The notes beneath the pieces were generated by a model. It saw nothing but the letters and a program-made list of their open reading frames with translations, did not search any database and was not told the origin of the DNA. A stretch of 64,000 nucleotides of DNA from Sipunculus nudus (lineage: Eukaryota > Annelida > Sipuncula > Golfingiida > Sipunculidae): the NCBI GenBank assembly GCA_026874595.1, contig CM049308.1, positions 76,852,124-76,916,123 on the forward strand, written 5' to 3'. Each line of letters opens with the position of its first letter. Positions within the stretch are counted from its first letter, which is position 1. Positions 49,801 to 62,599 of the stretch are shown in pieces. The position numbers were made by a program, and so were the translations under genes.

Positions 49801-50514
49801 ACATTGCGAATGTGCGCCACTTTCTGTGTGTATATAAAATATATAGGTAATTAGGCAACCATATATTAATGTGCGGGAGAGACTTCCCTATAAACATTGT
49901 GAATATCCGAGAACTGTACATATATCTTTATATGATTCTAACTGGCTCCCTGTTATTATACATATATACATGCAGATTTTACTGTCTGTACAGATATGTA
50001 AATTAGCGAAAAGTAAATTAACAGACAGTCAGATACGTGTATGAGAATAATTGTGGACTGGCATGTGAATTAGTTATGACGTCATACAAAGTGACACTGT
50101 TATAAGCGCTAGAGACGGCGCGATATATCAATAAATCGATCGTACACGAAGAACGTTATTGAATTTTTTTAATAGTATATAGCGTCACTTTATTGAAACC
50201 ACTTAGCTCATAACCGATATTATCATATCCCCGGTAACAGTTAATCCACTCTATCCAGAGCGATGCGGTATACACTTCCGCGTTATACTAAATGTATAAA
50301 TAGCATCGCTGGGAAAAAACACACTCATTCATAATCAGCACAAAAAGTCATTTAAAGATTTACATTAGACCCATACATTATATAATAGTCATTGGCGGCG
50401 AAGCTAAATATTTAATGGGGGGCCCAATAGTAGCCATACATAAATATACAATATCTATATAGATATAAATATTTAGGCATATATATAAATATATATATAT
50501 ATTTAAATATATAC

Positions 50515-50570
<56 letters not shown>

Positions 50571-53500
50571 GTGTGTGTGTGTGTGTGCGCGCGCGTGAAC
50601 TTACAGGGTTGATATGGGGAGGTATTTCAGTCCTGTATAGGAGAATATACAAACTGTACATTGAGGAATACTGGTACTCCTTATGTTTTATCATCATATT
50701 ATGAGCCCCCCCCCCCCCCCCCCCCCCAACGTGTCATTCCCCCCCCCCCCCCCGACCTCCTCGGTTTCGCCGCCTATGTCAGTTCAAACCTGGTATGATG
50801 GTATTCATTTATTTTCATGTAATATTTTAACATTATGAAAAATCTATATTTTTATATAGTTCAAAAATTTTAGGGCCCAGTCAGAGCAATAATATCAACC
50901 TTCGCAGCAATATCTCCAAACTGTTTCTTTATCTCTGTGTTGTTCTGTCTACCTTTAAACTGATATCTTTAGTTTTAATTCGAAAAAAAAAAACAATCTT
51001 TTTGATTTAAAATATATTGTTTTTTTTCTAGGGATGCCAGCATAATGCTTATCCTTCATTAACATGGCTATTTTTTTAAATATTTTTCAGGTAACAGTGT
51101 AATAACAGTGGTTGTGATCCGGAAGCGCCTACTTCTTCAGACAGTCACACACATGTTTGTTCTAAATCTAGCAATCTCGCACCTGCTGCTGTGTTGCGTC
51201 TGTGTGCCGCTAGAGGCCACTTCATACCTTACTCATGGGAACTGGGTAATGGGAGGTGTCACTTGCAAGTTTATTCGCTCCCTTCACACGGTGTTTACGT
51301 CAGCAAGCATGCTGACACTCAGCGCCATCGCCATTGACAGGTGAGTATGAGTAGGCACTATAAGTACACATTTATGACAGGTGTGTCTTTGCACTAGTCT
51401 TTCTTCGAACTTGAAAATCGAGGCAGACAGTTACTTATAATTACGTCATTAAAAGTTAATAGATGTACAGTTATGCCACACTTTCTGTAAAATCAGTCTA
51501 TCCGAATAAAGCGACTCTTTTTTTCGGGTTACGTAAAGCGGTATTGTGTTCGGCCAATCTGGCCACACTTGGCACTTTTGTCGGTTTGAACATCAAAACA
51601 GGAATCTATTCTGATGATTGTGCCTTTGTGTTAAATCTGACACTAGAGTCGCCTCTCTATCTCTCAGAAGCACTTGTATGTACTGTGGTTACCTTGTTAT
51701 TCGCGAGGGTTTCAAATTCGCGCAAAAATCAAACGGGGAATCATCGCGAAAAGAAAAGCACTGTGATAAATAGGTCACATGGTGGAGGTCACATTATATA
51801 GATATTTTATATGAATAATAATTGATCATGTATTTTCAAGGATTGTTGCTATTAATAACATCAGATCTTACAAATTATCTGCCATTAATGAACAATAGTT
51901 GCAACTCATTCGATGCTTCCTTAGGTCCCCATCCAATTATCAAGATTTTGCGCACAAATAATTTAATATAATTAATTCATGTAATGATGGTTTCCTTCGT
52001 GTAGGATTTTAATTGGGCGAGATTGTGAAAGTTGAACCGTCGGACATAATGAAAAAACTGGAAATCGCAAAATATAAACACCGCGAATGTGAATCCAACC
52101 ACGGATATTGTAGTCACTGATATCATCTTCATATGTCAGGAAAAATAAATTTATAATTAATATTGAATTTAATGCGAAATTAAATATTTTATATTATAAC
52201 AAGGAAGTTTAATATAGATAATTAATACCTCCTGGATTATGACAGTGTGGTTGCTGTGATCTTGCCTAACAACTTTAGGCCTTTGTCGTTTCAGGTATTA
52301 CTCTGTTGTGTACCCCCTGGAGCGGAAGCTGAGCGCCTTTAAAGCCAAGTTGATGATCTTCTGGGTGTGGGTACATTCGTTAGTGATCAGCTTGCCGCGT
52401 TTCTTCACCTACAACATCAGGACTTATAACAGCTTTCAGATCTGCGTGGATGCTTGGAACACACGTTTGCAAGCACAAATCTATTTTATGGCGTACTTCC
52501 TGTTCACTCTATTCTTTCCGATTTTGGTCACCATCATGGCGTACTGCTTTGTCTGGAGAGCGTTTAAACTGAGTCAACGGCGAATTAACGTAATGAAGCC
52601 ACCCAAACGCTCAAGTGCTACAAGTTTTATTCCCTACACTTCGAAGACCGAAGTTCGTCTGCTGAAAATGCTCTTCTTCATGGTATTTTGCTGTCTGATA
52701 TTCTGGACGCCTTACGTCGTGTTCCGTTTCCAGTATTATTTCGGACGTATCTGTGACATGTCCTTGAACTTTGCCCTCACTGCCGTGTGGATGACAAAAC
52801 TGCAGCCCGTTTTTGATCCAATGATTTATGGCTACTTAAATCGTAATTTTAGACATTGTTTAAAGGAACAGATCCGAAGATGCCCTTGCACGTGCTTGTC
52901 CTTATCTGGATCGGATCCGACGGTGACGACGGCCGACCCGCTCACAGCGCCCCCTGCCGACCAAACACCGCGGCGTCCCGCTCAAACTACCAGCTCTCCT
53001 AGTGAGCAAGCAGGGCCGAACCAACAGTCAAACAGAAATGTTGTTCAGGGAATCAGTATATCAGCAGATTATCATATCACTGCTAATGTCAAGGTTAAAA
53101 AGTATGAAATGAGCACAAACAGAGCCAGTGGATACCAGGCTGAAACTCATCACGCGGGTGATGACGTAAATTCTGACCAGTATCCTTGCACACTGGGTAT
53201 CCGACCGATCAACTACCCGCGTAAACTTCGACGTCAGCTCACAGCCCCGATGATTGGCAGCACGAATATTCCTATCGATCTGTATTACATCACACCTCTT
53301 CAGTCGCCAACACAGTTAAGTACTACATACACAGAGGTTGCTCAGAATACCAGAAAACATACCCCATCGTCAACTCAAAGACCACGAGATTCTCGTGTTG
53401 AGCAGACGACCTTTAGTGTGGAGGGAATTTCATCAAGTAGCCCCGTTAAAATCCGGTCCTCGTGGGCAGGTTGCACTAGTAATTCCACACGCGAAACAGA

Positions 53501-53720
53501 TTTTCAAGTTTCAAGAAATTCGCGAAATCGTCTGCCTCCTTTGTCCCAAACATCCACAGATGAAGAGACGTCCAAGGTGAGCATGCGCAGACGCCGGCGG
53601 AAGAAAAGAAGCTACGAATGGTTGAAAGGGCGGCAGTCAACTGACAGTTCAAAATCACTAAATCATTCGACAAAGGAGGATTCAAAAGAAAAGAGGGCAA
53701 TAAATGACAAACCGATGTAG
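46859..53720 (+). CDS. Class A GPCR, GPR176-like orphan receptor (three exons, 620 aa)
   Basis: Exons are 46859-47045, 51091-51340 and 52295-53720, all GT-AG, phases 1 and 2. An in-frame TAA lies 30 nt before the ATG, which fixes the start. The extracellular N-tail has one N-glycosylation site (N17-F-S). TM1 ends in GN (G63-N64, codon split by intron 1). TM2 is NLAISHLLL, with His93 where class A receptors have Asp2.50. W114 and C121 mark the first loop and TM3 start. DRY is D145-R146-Y147, with intron 2 inside the Arg codon, followed by [14 protein letters not shown]6 has FWTP (282-285), TM7 has LTAVWMTKL and DPMIY (320-324) in place of NPxxY. A Cys-rich post-TM7 stretch (palmitoylation-like) and a ~290-aa Ser/Thr/Arg-rich C-tail follow. 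DRYYSVxYPLERK, the IPY segment in loop 3, LTAVW, loss of Asp2.50 and the long tail all resemble vertebrate GPR176, a constitutively active orphan receptor linked to circadian signalling. Orthology is inferred. Ligand unknown; acts at the plasma membrane. Confidence 0.85.
48706..48785 (+). repeat. Dispersed repeat with TAACAGCTTGTAGAT core, copy 3
   Basis: CCGTGTTTACTAAAAACATG, GTAGCTACC, ATCACAGAGGCGTACAAAGA and TTCTTAACAGGATTTACC align in order with 7634-7735. It lies in intron 1 of the GPCR gene. Confidence 0.45.
49013..49031. promoter_or_regulatory. Two CACGTG E-boxes 13 bp apart in GPCR intron 1
   Basis: CACGTG at 49013-49018 and 49026-49031, each followed by AC(A/G). Closely spaced E-boxes can bind bHLH factors such as USF, MYC or CLOCK-BMAL. 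Function here is unproven. Confidence 0.2.
50518..50755. repeat. (TA)n(TG)n(CG)n tract and C-runs
   Basis: (TA)n at 50518-50566 continues into (TG)n and GCGCGCG to 50596. Two C-runs lie at 50707-50727 and 50740-50753, the second just before GACCTCC. All within GPCR intron 1, and likely hard to sequence or assemble. Confidence 0.9.
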
Positions 53721-54454
53721 GAAAGAAATCAGCCGTTCTACCATTCATTTTATATGCACAAGGAGAAGTCTTTATTCGATATTTTATAGGTCAAGAGACT
53801 TGTACTTGTGTTGCAGATCTTGACCAGATGTCTTACATTATAAAATGATGCAAACTCACTGCTATTATTTGAATCTGTTCAGTATAGGTAAGTAAATACA
53901 CTGTGGTATATGCACCGTTCTAATCATATATGGATCAGAGAAGTAATTGCAGCCGATGCATTCAGCAAATTGTGCCTTTCTCGAGTGAGGACACCCTTTC
54001 ATTATTCCATTCGCGTTACCATTAGATTATTTTTTAAAGAGGTCGGTATTGTTAAAATACAGTTTCTCTTTTTCTATTTGGGCAGCAAACATATTACATT
54101 TATATTAAGACAACTATCAACATTCTTTATATATTATTTGCCAATTCGTTAAACCTGATAATGCCCTTTTGAATGCTGAGTGAGGCATCGAAGTGTTAAG
54201 TCAAATATCTATACAGTTTATCAAATAACAATACAGTACACCATATTATCCACATTTTTTGGCCTCATCCTACTTTACACTATATGCCCCCTGGTCTTTC
54301 ATATATTTTCCATCTTGCAACTGTATAGGAGCATGTAAGCAAAGCAGTCAAATAGGCTTAAAAGGGTTATTCGTTAAATATATACCTGCCGTCCATGATC
54401 AATATATCCATCCAATCCTGGATTAAAAGGGCAAGGTTTTGGCAAGGAGTCCTA
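53721..54454. other. GPCR 3' UTR and spacer
   Basis: No clear AATAAA close to the stop codon; the nearest variant I saw is ATTAAA near 54423. An 80-aa open frame at 53910-54152 has no support. Confidence 0.4.
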
Positions 54455-54545
54455 AGTAGCGCTTAAGGCGTCTGAACGGGATTCAAACCCACAACTCCGC
54501 GGTCACAAGCCCTGCGCCCAAAACATTACGCCAAACCCTCTTACC
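54455..54545 (-). repeat. tRNA-derived SINE head (minus strand)
   Basis: On the minus strand: A-box-like TTGGCGTAATG (54525-54535) and B-box GGGTTTGAATCCC (54478-54490), with CTTGTGACCGCGGAGTTGT between them and a GACGCCTTAAGCGCTACTTA tail. The arrangement is that of a tRNA-like Pol III promoter. It is not a folded functional tRNA. It sits just before the 52-bp satellite. Confidence 0.6.
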
Positions 54546-54569
54546 AGCAAGACTATTTGTTTTATTTTC

Positions 54570-54769
54570 TGTTGACAACAAAAAGTGCATATCTCACTTG
54601 AAAAAGATTATAGCTATGTTGACGAATATATAAAAAGTACATATCTCACTTGAAAAAGATTATAGATATGTTAACTACTACATGAATAGTGCATTTCTCA
54701 CTTGATAAAGATTATAGATATGTTGACGAATATATGAAAAGTACATATCTCACTTGAAAAAGATTATAG
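54570..54769 (+). repeat. ~52-bp satellite, left part (about 4 units)
   Basis: Units carry GTTGAC, then an A-rich stretch, CATATCTCACTTGAAAAAGA and TTATAGCTAT. The TCTCAC marker is at 54593, 54645, 54696 and 54748. The array stops inside TTATAG at the LTR element and resumes at 59032. Confidence 0.9.
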
Positions 54770-55485
54770 TGATACAATGTGGGGTTGGGGATGTCCCCAC
54801 ACTGTATCACAAGCAGTTGCTGATGCGCGTGGCAGACAATGTTCCAAGACCAATTTGATGATAGAAGCCTTTATTCACAGGACAGAGTCTGGGCCAGTCT
54901 TTGCTGAGGCCCTGCAGTGCCCAGCTAGACATGGTCCCTCTCTCTCTCTCTCTCTGACTCTCTGTGCGCACTACAGATAGTTTTGTTACACAGCTTTCAC
55001 GTGACATATGAGACATTCATATCCATATTTCTGCATTTCGTCATAAAAGCTAAACATTATTGGATGACCCAAAGTAGGTCACAATTACATCAGAGTTATA
55101 AGTGTTTTTCCTATCTTTCGTGAGATCTGATTGGACAAAAGTGCTATGGAAAATCCCAAGTCTGACCTGACATACATCCAGTTATAGACTGACCTACAAT
55201 GCTATTTCCAAACTCATATAAACATAATCTGCCTGCCTCATCATAGAAACCAATTTAGAGCTAATTTGTGAGAGTACATTTAGGCTCTACAAACATACTG
55301 AATTACCATTAGATACTTGGTCGTCTGATGAACATTAATAATTCTTTGGCTCTGTCTGAATATCAGAACAGACTGAAACCAAGATTGATTTTTATTTGCC
55401 TCTAAAGTAAGTTTTAGATGAAATATTGAAATATTCCTTTAAATATATGTCAAGTCATAAATATACCCTTTCTCACTCCATAACA
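54770..55485 (-). repeat. Left LTR (716 bp)
   Basis: Differs from the right LTR by about 10 nt of gaps, one near 54800 and one near 55311-55320, plus roughly eight substitutions counted by eye. It carries a TC/AG microsatellite (about 54940-54955), and AATAAA on the minus strand near 54871. The two 69-126 aa ORFs over LTR sequence are not genes. Confidence 0.9.
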
Positions 55486-58325
55486 TATCCCTCTGGTATT
55501 CAGAATGAGGCTCCGGCCTCATTGGCTAAGTCGGAGAAAAATTTAGTTATTTCAAGAAGGATAACTGGAATGTAGATGACAGAAATACATAATGTGTAAA
55601 GATCAAGATACACTGCTTAAGTCTGTATTTACTGCAAGATCAGGTGCCATAATGTAAATGAACTAGCTGGCACTAGTGAAAATGTGATGGATATATGTCT
55701 GTAGAGAGTAAAGTATTACATCACTGAGGTGTAATAGATTGCACATATCAATATAGATGTGAAGTACATGAACATATGTCACAGTTCCAGATGTAACAGT
55801 GTAAGGAATTTGAGGAAGTGCCTATTTTAAAATTATGTAGCAGTACAACAACGCCTAAGCTAAAGCTTAATAAGCTGAGAAAGGAGATAATATATAGCTA
55901 CACATATATGCTAACTAACACAGAATTTCTGTTTTTGTGAATGGACAATCCTAAACATTATCTAGAAGATAAAATGCTGATTTGTAATAAAATCAGGAAC
56001 AACATTGCAACTATGATGACATAATTTGACATCTTAATATAAGCATTAAAACTTCAGATGTAAGTATGACACATCTAAATAGAATTAATAAATAAACATC
56101 TTAATAGATATGATGATAACATCATACACAGATTATACAAGTATAGTGCCTACAGTATAAGCAATGGAATAAGTCAAAGTATGTGAACCCTTTGAACATA
56201 ATGTTACTGATGTAACATAAAGATGTTCTGTCAAACAGCAATATGCATTACCAATTATAACAAGTGAATTAGCAATGCCTGTAGCTAAACATACAATTCC
56301 TATAGGAAAAGTGATCATGAATTCCTAATCTGACAAAGTGTATATACTCTGTGCCTAAGAGCTTAACATATACACATGTACATGACTATCTGCCCTGTGT
56401 GTTGATCAGTACCAATGTTTCAAAATACATCTTGGCTTTCATACTTGCCATTGGGACAAGTTGAATTGTGAATAATGGAAGGTTGATTTGCTACTCCTTT
56501 AGCATAAAAAAACTGGTGTACCGTACCAGCGGATAAGTACATGACAGAATGATGTCATTCCTAACGACAGAGGAATGTTATACATATATTCCCATGGATT
56601 ACCATTTTTTGTGCATGAACAAGGCGAAAGTTGTGTAAAAACATGATGATAAATGAAATAATTCTCTGACAGGTGCAGGTATCGATCAAACCACATATGG
56701 ATTTTGATGGTAATTTTATTGCATGCTATTTATGTGTAAGATCAAACATACATCTGTAGAGTGATGATTTAAATTAAATGAATACTGTTAATGATCACAA
56801 TCCCTGTCACTCCACATTTTGGTTTATGGGTTAACAGTAGCATGAATGCATGACCGGAATGCATTTGCTCAAGAAACATGTCTGTCATAGTACATGTAAA
56901 TGTGAATTCCTATGAGAATAATTCCTGGGCTAACCTACATATCTTGCCTGGCATGTCCAGCTATTAATGAGGTTAACCATATCAAACCCTTGTTTTAGGC
57001 AATAATGTGACCACAGGTCGGTGCATTATTGACTTTTTGGAGTCATCACACTCCCCAGTTTGTCCAAATTCCCTATATATTGGAGGGCTTCTTGTGAACC
57101 CATGTTTGAGGACCAAACTGTGACAATTTAAAATAAGCATCGCATTGTGCTTTGGTGACACAATGTGCTACCATTCCATTAAATTTATAGCCAAGAGAGC
57201 ATTATGATACCTGATGATTTGGTATGGAACAACACATGAGAAATTTCTCAATATATATGAATGCTAACATGCTGATGGTTTTGCATATTGCTCTACTCTA
57301 GGAATTATTGTATTTAAATCAATACAGCCATTTGTGACATTGCATATTAACATCTGAGATAGACATAACTGCATCAAATCTAACATTGACAGTTCTACAT
57401 CTTTTGCTGTGGTCTTGTAAACTTATTCCCTAACCATATCAATAAGATAGACACACTATAAATTATATCATTTTACAATTATGACACATCAATAAGAGAA
57501 AGTTATAGAACATAACATATATATATATATTTTTTTGTATTACAACATATACATGCAAAATATTCTGAAATGCCCCAAATTTACATTGGGCATGTAAAAT
57601 TCAGAGTCTCTGGTTTTGTTTTCATTACCTCAGGAAATCTGTCGTCTTTGGGTCTTCTGTGGTCTTCTCTGCTGATGGCTTCTTTTTCTTCCTGGAGTCA
57701 TGGTATGGAAGGTGATGCAGAAGATAGCGACATAACAGCGAGTCTGCACCTAGCAGTTGCAGGAACACAGCGAGGACTTGTTGTCACACAAAACACAGTG
57801 CACGTGGTATGGCCAGTAGTATTGTTGACATAGGCCTGAAACTGGCTTGTCCCGATATTGATTTTTTTTATGTGGCTGGTCAGGAACAATGATGATCTCA
57901 GGTTGAGATATCACAGCTCTTTTTTTTAGCGAAAAATGTCATTTTTGCAACTTGAAGTCACGGTTAAAGCATTGCGCTGGTTTACAGTGTCCTTTTGGTT
58001 TAAAGATACAGGGAGAGTCTTTGATCTTCTCAAGCAGAGCACTGAGAAACTGCAGCCAAGTTAAAGTTTGAAGAGAGAGTTCTTAGCAAATGTGATACCT
58101 CAAGCAGCAGAGATGACATTCTTGATGTTAGGCTGTGATCCAGTACCAGGGTTGTAGTTCCAATGCATGGGTTGGTAGACCAGTCAATGGCATCTGTGGC
58201 TGCAAGAGGGGGATCTTCTGTCTTCACTCCAACTGGCAGCACTGTTATCGTTTCTAGTGTTGATGTGCTTGAAGTGAATCCCGGTTCATCCACCAAAATG
58301 ATACGGGACCCGGTCTCCACCATAA

Positions 58326-59031
58326 TGATACAATGTGGGGTTGGAGATGTCCCCACCTGTATCATATACGGTTGCTGTGCGCGTGGCAGACAATGTTCCA
58401 AGACCAATTTGATGATAGAAGCCTTTATTCACAGGACAGAGTCTGGGCCAGTCTTTGCTGAGGCCCTGCAGTGCCCAGCTAGACATGGTCCCTCTCTCTC
58501 TCTCTCTCTGACTCTCTGTGCGCACTACAGATAGTTTTGTTACACAGCTTTCACGTGACATATGAGACATTCATATCCATATTTCTGCATTTCGTCATAA
58601 AAGCTAAACATTATTGGATGACCCAAAGTAGGTCACAATTACATCAGAGTTATAAGTGTTTTTCCTATCTTTCGTGAGATCTGATTGGACAAAAGTGCTA
58701 TGGAAAATCCCAAGTCTGACCTGACATACATCCAGTTATAGACTGACCTACAATGCTATTTCCAAACTCATATAAACATAATCTGCCTGCCTCATCATAG
58801 AAACCAATTTAGAGCTAATTTGTGAGAGTACATTTAGGCTCTACAAACATACTGAATTACCAGTCGTCGTCTGATGAACATTAATAATTCTTTGGCTCTG
58901 TCTGAATATCAGAACAGACTGAAACCAAGATTGATTTTTATTTGCCTCGAAAGTAAGTTTTAGATGAAATATTGAAATATTCCTTTAAATATATGTCAAG
59001 TCATAAATATACCCTTTCTCACTCCATAACA
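58326..59031 (-). repeat. Right LTR (706 bp)
   Basis: Same termini and internal landmarks as the left LTR. Followed directly by ATAG and the resumed satellite. Confidence 0.9.
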
Positions 59032-59400
59032 ATAGCTATGTTGACGACTCTGTGAAAAGCATATCTCACTTGATAAAGATTATAGATATGTTGACGACTA
59101 TATGAAAATTGCATATCTCACTTGAAAAAGATTATAGCTATGTTGACTGCCATATGAAAAGTACATATCTCACTTGAAAATGATTATAGCTATGTTGACG
59201 ACTAAATGAAAAGTGCATATCTCACAAGATAAAGACTACAGCTATGTTGAAGACTATATAAAAAGTACATATCTCACAAGATAAAGACTACAGCTATGTT
59301 GAAGACTATATGAAAGTACATTTCTCACTTGATAAAGATTATACTATGTTGGCGACTATAGGAATATATAGTTAATGTCTCACTTGATAAAAACTTCAGC
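59032..59400 (+). repeat. ~52-bp satellite, right part (about 7 units)
   Basis: Resumes with ATAGCTATGTTGACGACT. TCTCAC-type markers recur about every 52-53 bp to near 59380. The units at about 59215-59300 share the variant CTCACAAGATAAAGACTACA, a local higher-order duplication. Confidence 0.9.
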
Positions 59401-60257
<857 letters not shown>

Positions 60258-60359
60258 AACGGTCCGTGTGACACATTTCAAAATATAAACTAATTAAGTA
60301 TAAGTTTTATAAAAAATTAAGATATTATGTTTCAAGTATATATTATTTCTAAACCAGGT

Positions 60360-60580
60360 TTACATATATAATATTTCATATTAAACTCAGAAATGGAACA
60401 AAAGTATATTTTTCTAATTATTTATATATTTGATTTCGAATAAATATATATTTATTATATATTTCAATATCGCGGAGGGGGGGGGGGGGTAATTACATTG
60501 ACCATCCCCCCCCCCCTTCCTCTAAAGTGAGAGGGGGGGGGGTTATGTACCCACATCCGCCTGTATTGACGCCCCTGTTC
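60360..60580 (+). repeat. G-run hairpin dispersed repeat, copy 3
   Basis: AATATTTCATATTAAACTCA, GAAATGGAACAAAAGT, ATTTCGAAT, a G-run, TAATTACATTGACCATCC, a C-run, AAAGTGAG, a second G-run, CCGCCTGTATTGACGCCCCT. It matches 7080-7262 over its left and middle parts and 30895-31015 over its right part. Confidence 0.65.
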
Positions 60581-62168
60581 AAGTTCTACACTTAAATAAG
60601 ACCTGTCATGCCTATAAAGAAATACGGTAATTATGATAGAAGTGTCTGGCTCTGTGTAACTCGTCTGTGTTCATGCACACTTGGCAGACAATATCCGAGG
60701 TACCGGGCCACCTAAACTGTTGGACAGCATCGACCTGCAAAGTGTACGCTTTGTGCATGTTCGAGCAAAAAGTATTAATCATAACAGACGGCAGAATTTT
60801 TCAATGATGTTCACGTGCTAAGAATGTTATTTTGACAGAAGTGTTTTAGGGGAACAGCATTTTATATAGCCAATATTAATAATCTTTAGTTCCTCCTTTG
60901 TATATACAATAACAAAAGTGAGTATTTTTATATAGAAATGTACCTTGGTAATATATTTGATATATTATATTTTTGTATGCACAGATGAAAAATTTTACGC
61001 GTTAATGTTAGGTTTGTATCAACTGCATAATGGCCGTTTATTATAACTTTAAAAAACTGTGCAAAATGACTTGTCCATGTGTAAAAGGACGTACCTTTTT
61101 GTTCAAAGATGAAAACCTGAAATCATTTTTTTTTTAATTTCTTGATGAGTTATATAGTTTTTTCGTTTATGACATGTTTGTTTGGTGTAAGTTCAGTTTG
61201 TTTGTAATAAATGAATAAAATTTAACAATTGTATTGCTGCTTTTATATATCTTGTTAGATTATTATATTTTCCTACACATATATATGCTTTAATCTCTCA
61301 AAACTTTATAAAAACACCAAATATATATACATGTTAATTAAATAAGGAATAATTTGGTTACTCAAAGATACAAGATTCTCTTTCTGTCCATTTGTCCGTC
61401 TGTTCTGTAGAATTTGCGAAATTATATAGTCATTGCATTTTATCTGAAAATTCGTAAAAGCACCAACTTCACAATACTTCCAGCATGAATTGCCTTGAAA
61501 CATTTTACGGGTGTAGATTCTTATCCTTTGTTGTATCCAGTAAAGTAAAACCCTTTTTAAGTTCATTTTAAGGCTGACAGATAGTATACAGGTAGGAAGG
61601 GTAGAGAGTATTAGTTCCAGAATCATGTGTTTCTCAATGGAGCAGGAACTGAAGTAACGTGCTTTTAGCATACTTATTTCCCTGACAACCCTGAAAAGTT
61701 AAACAAAATGGGAAATTAAGCTTCATTGCTTCAACTTGTTTTAAATTTGATCACATCCCCGACCGTCAAGAAAGGATTGTGGTTTTGACAAAAACGACCT
61801 CAACCCCATCCTCCACACACGATATTTTTTGGCTTTGACCATAAACCGTCAATGCAATTGATATAAACGTTACCCTTACAATTTGTAACTGTACATATAC
61901 AGAAAGTTGAAAATTTTCTTTGGAAAACATATTACAATGATTGTAAATGGTTCGCTTTTTTCTTATATAAAAATAAGATTTAGAATGTTCTGATGAGATA
62001 ACGTATACGTTACTGGCAATGTCAGGATAAGCATAATGAATTCTTGATAGTTGTACGGCTTTAGTAATAGAATAGATCTAAAAGAAATTGTGTTTCTCGC
62101 ATATCCATTACCATAAATATCCGAAAAAAATTGATGTCCCCGACACTTTTCGGATATTTGAGGTTCTA

Positions 62169-62170
<2 letters not shown>
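60581..62170. other. AT-rich spacer, no gene seen
   Basis: A 121-aa minus-strand frame (61306-61671) has no domain, start context or splice support. Nothing else recognised. Confidence 0.4.
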
Positions 62171-62219
<49 letters not shown>

Positions 62220-62240
62220 CATATATATATGTATATATAT
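62171..62240. repeat. (TA)n microsatellite with interrupted tail
   Basis: (TA)n to about 62215, then ACATAC/ATGTAT interruptions. It is preceded by GAGGTTCTACTGTATATA, shared with the tract at 46724. Confidence 0.9.
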
Positions 62241-62599
62241 AACGGTAAAGACATGTTGTCACCCAATAAAAGTTACCCTTTTCTGGTGCCCAAGGGATAA
62301 GGTTGCTCTTACCGAGTGACGGACCGGGTTGTCTTTGGTTCATCATGGAATTGTAGAGATTGTGTGGTTTTTGATGGCGCACTCAACGTAACAGTACTCA
62401 GGCACACAACAAATCACATGTCAGCGGTTTAAACAACAAGAGTATATTAAAAGAACTTTAAGAGTTACAGAGTTCCAAATCATCTTCCAGATCGGTTCCA
62501 AGCCTGTTACCCCTCACTAGATACACTGGTATCACCTAAATTATAACTTCAGTGAAAGCACAAAGTCTCTAACAGTCTTTAGATCTCTTGGACAAGTGA

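Larger units (their letters stand above)
54770..59031 (-). mobile_element. LTR retrotransposon, 4.26 kb, apparently non-autonomous
   Basis: Direct repeats 54770-55485 and 58326-59031 start TG and end CA. They flank a 2.84-kb interior and are bounded by the 4-bp duplication ATAG (54766-54769 and 59032-59035). Minus orientation is favoured: read that way the LTR begins TGTTATGG, it contains AATAAA, and a purine-rich CCAGAGGGATA precedes the minus-strand 3' LTR (plus-left). TGGTGGAGACCGGGTCC, a primer-site-like TGG start, lies 3 nt inside the minus-strand 5' LTR (plus-right). The interior has no recognisable gag, protease, RT, RNase H or integrase and only scattered short frames, so it must be moved by another element's proteins. 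Minus-strand ORF 58030-58323 starts at the ATG overlapping the primer-site-like sequence and may be a gag remnant. The near identity of the LTRs points to recent insertion. Confidence 0.85.

Noticed and set aside
51463-51801. 112-aa ORF between GPCR exons 2 and 3
   Set aside because: Lies inside the intron; the exon 2-exon 3 join (51340/52295) already gives a perfect DRY region, and the ORF has no receptor features.
53338-53748. 80- and 90-aa ORFs overlapping GPCR exon 3
   Set aside because: Out-of-frame or antisense shadows of the receptor C-tail.
54777-58570. Matching 67-126 aa ORFs in both LTRs
   Set aside because: Same sequence duplicated in the two LTRs; no protein family recognised.
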